Assembly (NCBI GenBank): GCA_036939755.1
Contig: JALLAZ010001080.1
Span: 1-10,308, forward strand
Reading direction: 5' to 3'
Length of the DNA stretch: 10,308 nt
Source of the DNA: Stephanodiscus triporus
Taxonomy: Eukaryota; Bacillariophyta; Thalassiosirophyceae; Thalassiosirales; Thalassiosiraceae
A program made the position numbers and the translations under genes. Position 1 is the stretch's first letter, and each line of letters opens with the position of its first letter. The notes under the pieces are model-generated. The model was not told the origin of the DNA, ran no database searches, and saw nothing but the letters and a program-made list of their open reading frames with translations. Positions 6,878 through 10,308 of this stretch are shown here, one piece after another.

Positions 6878-9845
6878 CGAGAGGACGACGAGGAAGATGA
6901 TGTCTACCAACAGCGGCGGGTCGTCGACCACGGTATCGCTGACCGCGCCCCGCGGACGTGGGAAATCCGCGGCATTGGGATTGTGCCTGGCCGGGGCGCT
7001 GTCCTTCGGGTTCAATTCCGTGGTCGTGACGGCGCCCGAGCCGGAGAACCTGGTGGCGGTGTTCCACTTCCTCGTCGAGGGACTGAGGGCGCTGAAATAC
7101 CAGGAGCACTACGACTATTCGCTCGGGTACAATTACGGCCTCGGCGTCGTCAGTGGCGAGGGGGGTGTGGAACACGACGGCAACGTCCATCGCGGCGAGA
7201 AGGCGGGGAGGGACAACACCAAGTGCATAGTCTCCGTCACCATCCACAACGCGAGGGGAGGTGGGGTCGGGGGGAACCAGCAGCGGCGGCAGACGGTGCG
7301 TTACGCGAGGCCGCGTGACGCCGAGAGGTTCGTCGGTGCCGAGCTGGTCGCGGTCGACGAGGCCGCGGCGATACCGCTGCCGGTACTGCGGAGGCTCATG
7401 CGCCTGAGTCCCAACCACGGCGGGAGGGGAAGGGGCGGCGCCCCGTCGTCGGCATGGGGCGACAGCGATGATCGCAGGCTCACGTTCCTCAGCTCGACCG
7501 TCAACGGGTACGAGGGCACCGGTCGGGCGCTGAGCCTGAAGCTGATCAAGGAGCTGCGCGAGACGACTGCCGGGGGCGCTCGCGGCGGCGGGGGAGTGCT
7601 GGATGCCGCCCGCGAGGCCGGCGCCGAGATCGTCGGATCTGGCAGCAAGAAGGGGGAGTCGAAGGTGCACGAGAGGCGATGGGCGGCCGAGGCAGCGGCC
7701 GCGAAGGCGGCATCGGGATCGTCCGCGTCGTCCGGCTCTGGTTCCGGGGGAGGCCCGCTGAGGGAGCTGGACTTGTCGCATCCCATCCGATACGCGCTCG
7801 GCGACCCCGTCGAGGCTTGGCTCAACAACCTTCTGTGTTTGGATTGCGATTCGTTCGATTACAACAACACTCTTGGAAACAAATACCACGGCGGTATCGC
7901 CCCCACATATCAAATCGGTGGCAGTGCCGCAGCAATTGAATTAAAGGGCGGGGCGCCCGCCCCCTCAGAGTGCGAGCTGTACCACGTGAATCGCGACGCC
8001 CTGTTCTCTTACCACCGCCTGTCGGAGTCGTTCTTGCAGAAGCTCTGGGGTCTGTACACGAGCGCGCACTACAAAAACACCCCCAACGATTTGCAAATGC
8101 TCAGCGACGCCCCGGCCCACAACGTTTTCGTCTTGCTGGGCCCGTCCGCTGAGCAGTCGAATGGGGGGGACGCGTTGCCCGACATACTCGCCATCGTCCA
8201 AACGTCCCTCGAGGGCAAGCTGTCACGCAAGGCGATCCAGGCCCAGCTGGCGCGCGGGCACCGGTCCGCCGGTGACCTCATCCCGTGGACGATGAGCCAG
8301 CAATTTGGCGATGGAAATTTCGCCCAGCTTTCGGGGGCGCGGATCGTGAGGGTCGCGGTCCATCCGGCCGTGCAGGGCATGGGATACGGGAGTAGGTCGA
8401 TGGAATTGCTGTATCGGTATTACAACGGGGAGATGATGAGTCTGTCCCCTTGCGACGGCGATGAGAGTAGCGACGGCGAGGGGGGCGATAGCAGCGCCGA
8501 CGAAACGCCATCTGAAAGTGAGAGCGAGGATGAGCCCAAGGCGAGCGATGCCCTTCTGCACAAGGAGTCGCTCAAGCCCCGGAAGAAACTCCCGCCGCTA
8601 CTTCTGCCTCTGTCGGCGTTGCCCACCCCGCGACTTGATTGGATCGGCACCTCTTTCGGCCTTACACCGTCCCTCCACAACTTCTGGCACGACAGGGTCG
8701 GTATGACGCTCCTGTACCTTCGTCAGACGTCGAACGAGCTAACAGGGGAACATTCCGCAATCATGATCCGTGCATTGCCTCGCCGATCAGGGTGGGACGA
8801 TGCCTGGCTCCCCGCCTTCGGCGTTGACGCTAGAAGGCGAATTGGGAAGCTGCTGGGCGGGGCGTTTCGCGGCATGGATGTTAGCCTGGCTGTGAATTTG
8901 CTCGGAGATGTGGTGGGGGGGTTCCATTCGTGGATGAAGAATGCCGGTAGCGAAAATGACGGTGACGAAGCCACCGACGGTCATAAGATGGACAAAACTG
9001 CCCTCCGAGAGGTAAAGAAGCGATCTGGCACACAGTCCACGAAGCTCACGGCCGCCGAGCTCCATTACCACCTCACGCCCCACGACCTACAGCGTCTCGA
9101 GCTATACAGTCGCAACCTCTGCGACCACCACCTAGTCTCCGATCTCATCCCGTCTCTTGCCCAGCTGTACTTCACGAGCCGCATGGGTCCCGGCTTCCGA
9201 CTATCCAGTGTCCAGGCGGCGTTGCTCTGTGGCATGGGTCTGCAGCACAAGAGCGTCGACGACCTGACTACTGAGTTGGGACTGCCCATCAATCAGACCC
9301 TGGCTATGTTCAACAAGGCAATGAAGAAGATGTCGCTGACATTCCATAACTTGCTGGTGGAGGAGGAGAGCAGGGGCCTGTTGGGAGGCGACGACATGAG
9401 GAGGGCAGAGGCGAAAGTTCGCGCGATTGGGAACTCGGTAAGTCAGACGCTGGAGGAGGACGCGGCCGAGGGTGCGGCCGCGGCCATGGAGGCGCTGACG
9501 CAATGGCAGCAGGGCGACGACATTGACGGCGACAAGGAACGAAAAGCCGATGTCGTTGATAGCGGTTTGACGGGCACTCGAATGATCCCAGAAATCAATG
9601 ATCCGGAAATCATGAGGTACGCCCTCAAGGGTACTGATGAGGAATGGGCGAATGCCATCAAGGAGAAGGGTGGGGTCGTCGATAACAGTGGTACCATTCA
9701 GGTTAAGAGTACTAAGGTCAAAAAGAAGAGAAAGGCGGGGGAAGACGGGAATGATGTAATGGAGAGTGTACTGAAGAATGAGAAGAATTTGATGGCATCG
9801 AAAGCTGGAAAGAAGATGAAGAAAAAATCGCGCAAGAAAATATAA
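5826..9845 (+). CDS. NAT10: RNA cytidine acetyltransferase (NAT10/Kre33 family)
   Basis: This enzyme uses acetyl-CoA and ATP to form N4-acetylcytidine in 18S rRNA and, with a THUMP-domain partner, in serine and leucine tRNAs. It acts in the nucleolus in small-subunit biogenesis. The frame is intronless and encodes 1339 residues, against about 1025 in human and 1056 in yeast. The order matches the family: N-terminal TmcA-like domain (1-250; LWCYKRELGFS at 70-80, FNERFILSL at 217-225); helicase-like ATPase with Walker A APRGRGKSA (374-382, Lys380) and Walker B VDEAAAIPLP (510-519), then NGYEGTGR (560-567); GNAT domain with ARIVRVAVHP and the acetyl-CoA loop QGMGYG (850-855), then LTGEHSA (972-978); C-terminal RNA-binding helical region with LQHKSVDDL (1139-1147); and a Lys-rich nucleolar-type tail (1297-1339). 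The extra length is low-complexity inserts near 51-66, 107-124, 257-286, 339-366, 441-488, 528-550, 581-645, 675-712 and 875-908. The start is the first in-frame ATG, with A at -3 and G at +4, where the conserved MVRKKLDERIR begins. All catalytic motifs are intact. Confidence 0.97.
6843..6878 (+). repeat. in-frame (AAC)12 coding for polyasparagine
   Basis: Twelve perfect AAC codons encode twelve Asn (residues 340-351). They sit in the linker between the N-terminal domain and the Walker A segment of the acetyltransferase. The perfect codon purity suggests recent slippage expansion rather than selection on the amino acids, and length is probably polymorphic. A trinucleotide unit keeps the frame. 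Confidence 0.95.
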
Positions 9846-9879
9846 TCGGTTAGATCCTAATTTTTTATCATCGGAAGGA
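9846..9879. terminator. 34-base convergent 3' gap
   Basis: This is the whole distance between the TAA of the acetyltransferase gene and the proposed stop of the minus-strand gene. It is AT-rich with a run of six T. No AATAAA signal is visible on either strand, so the two transcripts must overlap at their 3' ends if both genes are real. Confidence 0.4.
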
Positions 9880-10174
9880 TTAATAAGGACTCATAGCGAA
9901 TGAATGGTGCGCACGGGGCTCCTTTTGCCTTAGATAGTCAAACTGCTGGAGACGTTTCATGAATTCCCTGAGGGCGCCGCCATCGGCTCTCATCACAACT
10001 GCTGGAGCTCCCCGCCCAGCGAAAACTTCAAGTTTGCGGTCCGAACTACCTGACGGATAAGGCGAAGGTCGCGTCCGCGGACTACATTTTCCATGCCATG
10101 GGTGCGATCTGTTCCTCACCGACAATGCCCCGACGTATTGTAGTAATGAAAGTATGGACTTCATAAAATGGCAT
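9880..10174 (-). CDS. possible small minus-strand gene or terminal exons, unidentified
   Basis: The minus strand from about 10050 to the TAA at 9880-9882 encodes a stretch that reads like real protein: LEVFAGRGAPAVVMRADGG followed by a helical segment LREFMKRLQQFDYLR and ending SFAMSPY. Upstream in that frame the translation becomes poor. A GT-AG intron (10050-10119) would instead join it, in phase, to an upstream segment opening with ATG at 10172-10174 (MPFYEVHTFITT) and give a protein of about 74 residues. Without splicing, the contiguous frame starts at ATG 10162-10164 with 94 residues. I do not recognise the family. The PAVV...LREFMKRL pattern weakly recalls the C-terminal part of RWD-associated DUF1115 proteins, but that is a guess. 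The gene might also extend past the window through another splice form. It converges on the acetyltransferase gene. Confidence 0.42.
10050..10119 (-). other. candidate 70-base GT-AG intron
   Basis: On the minus strand a strong donor GTGAGG begins at 10119. A pyrimidine-rich tract ending TCCGTCAG gives an acceptor at 10050. The 70-base length suits a compact genome. Splicing keeps the frame by forming a Gly codon across the junction and removes a segment with poor coding character. Evidence is sequence only. Confidence 0.4.
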
Positions 10175-10308
10175 AAGTCGGAGTTGCGGATGATCCAATC
10201 AGTCCTTCAAGCTCTTTTTGGACTCTACTTCTCAGTTACTGTCCCAACACTGACGAAGAAACTTCGAAGCCAAACGCCTTCCCGATACGTGATTGCAGAG
10301 TAGAAGAG
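10175..10308. other. right edge, unassigned
   Basis: Short open stretches exist on the minus strand, for example one reading VQKELEGLIGSS around 10190-10235, but each is bounded by stops in the same frame and no convincing splice junction joins them. This could be the 5' flank of the small minus-strand gene or part of a longer gene running off the window. Confidence 0.3.

Noticed and set aside
6288..7913. A 541-codon open frame on the minus strand, antisense to NAT10
   Set aside because: It lies wholly within the GC-rich half of a conserved coding gene and is rich in Arg, Pro, Val, Leu and Gly, as expected for the reverse complement of GC-rich codons. The polyvaline run in it is just the antisense of the AAC repeat. 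No domain is visible.
9880..10174. Identification of the small minus-strand product as mitochondrial ribosomal protein bS6
   Set aside because: The MPFYE opening resembles that family, but the product is much too short and the rest does not follow its pattern.

Overview
This is nuclear DNA from a eukaryote, most likely a compact protist genome. A stramenopile alga such as a centric diatom is my best guess, but that is inference. The support: a nucleolar-type eukaryotic RNA cytidine acetyltransferase, long intronless genes packed head to head with about 100 bases between start codons, strong use of short low-complexity inserts inside a conserved enzyme, no ribosome binding sites or operon logic, and a C-terminal ankyrin block ending in a CYEGL-type motif of the sort seen in protist proteins. 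No CRISPR array, insertion sequence, tRNA or rRNA was seen.

Layout. Bases 1-153 hold only the 3' flank of the first gene. Bases 154-4071 (minus strand) encode a large, mostly disordered protein of 1305 residues with a basic N-terminus, an acidic patch, a central globular stretch I do not recognise, a coiled coil and about three C-terminal ankyrin repeats. A 100-base divergent promoter (4072-4171) separates it from a 334-residue EF-hand-type protein on the plus strand (4172-5176), whose calcium loop is degenerate. The 649-base gap at 5177-5825 is rich in structure: a perfect 14-bp inverted repeat, a canonical G-quadruplex motif, a TATA-like box, a 25-bp imperfect tandem duplication, a CT repeat and three upstream reading frames. 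It leads into the best-supported gene in the window, a NAT10/Kre33 orthologue of 1339 residues (5826-9845). At the right edge, a convergent minus-strand gene seems to end at 9880, only 34 bases past the NAT10 stop; a 70-base GT-AG intron can be proposed in it.

How the genes relate. The NAT10 enzyme should make N4-acetylcytidine in 18S rRNA and in certain tRNAs, and so belongs to ribosome biogenesis. The divergent ankyrin and EF-hand genes may share regulation through their common promoter, but nothing in the sequence ties either of them to rRNA modification. No new multi-gene system is evident. The most interesting points are the NAT10 leader and promoter architecture, the base-composition break and lineage-type inserts inside NAT10, and the unrecognised ankyrin protein.
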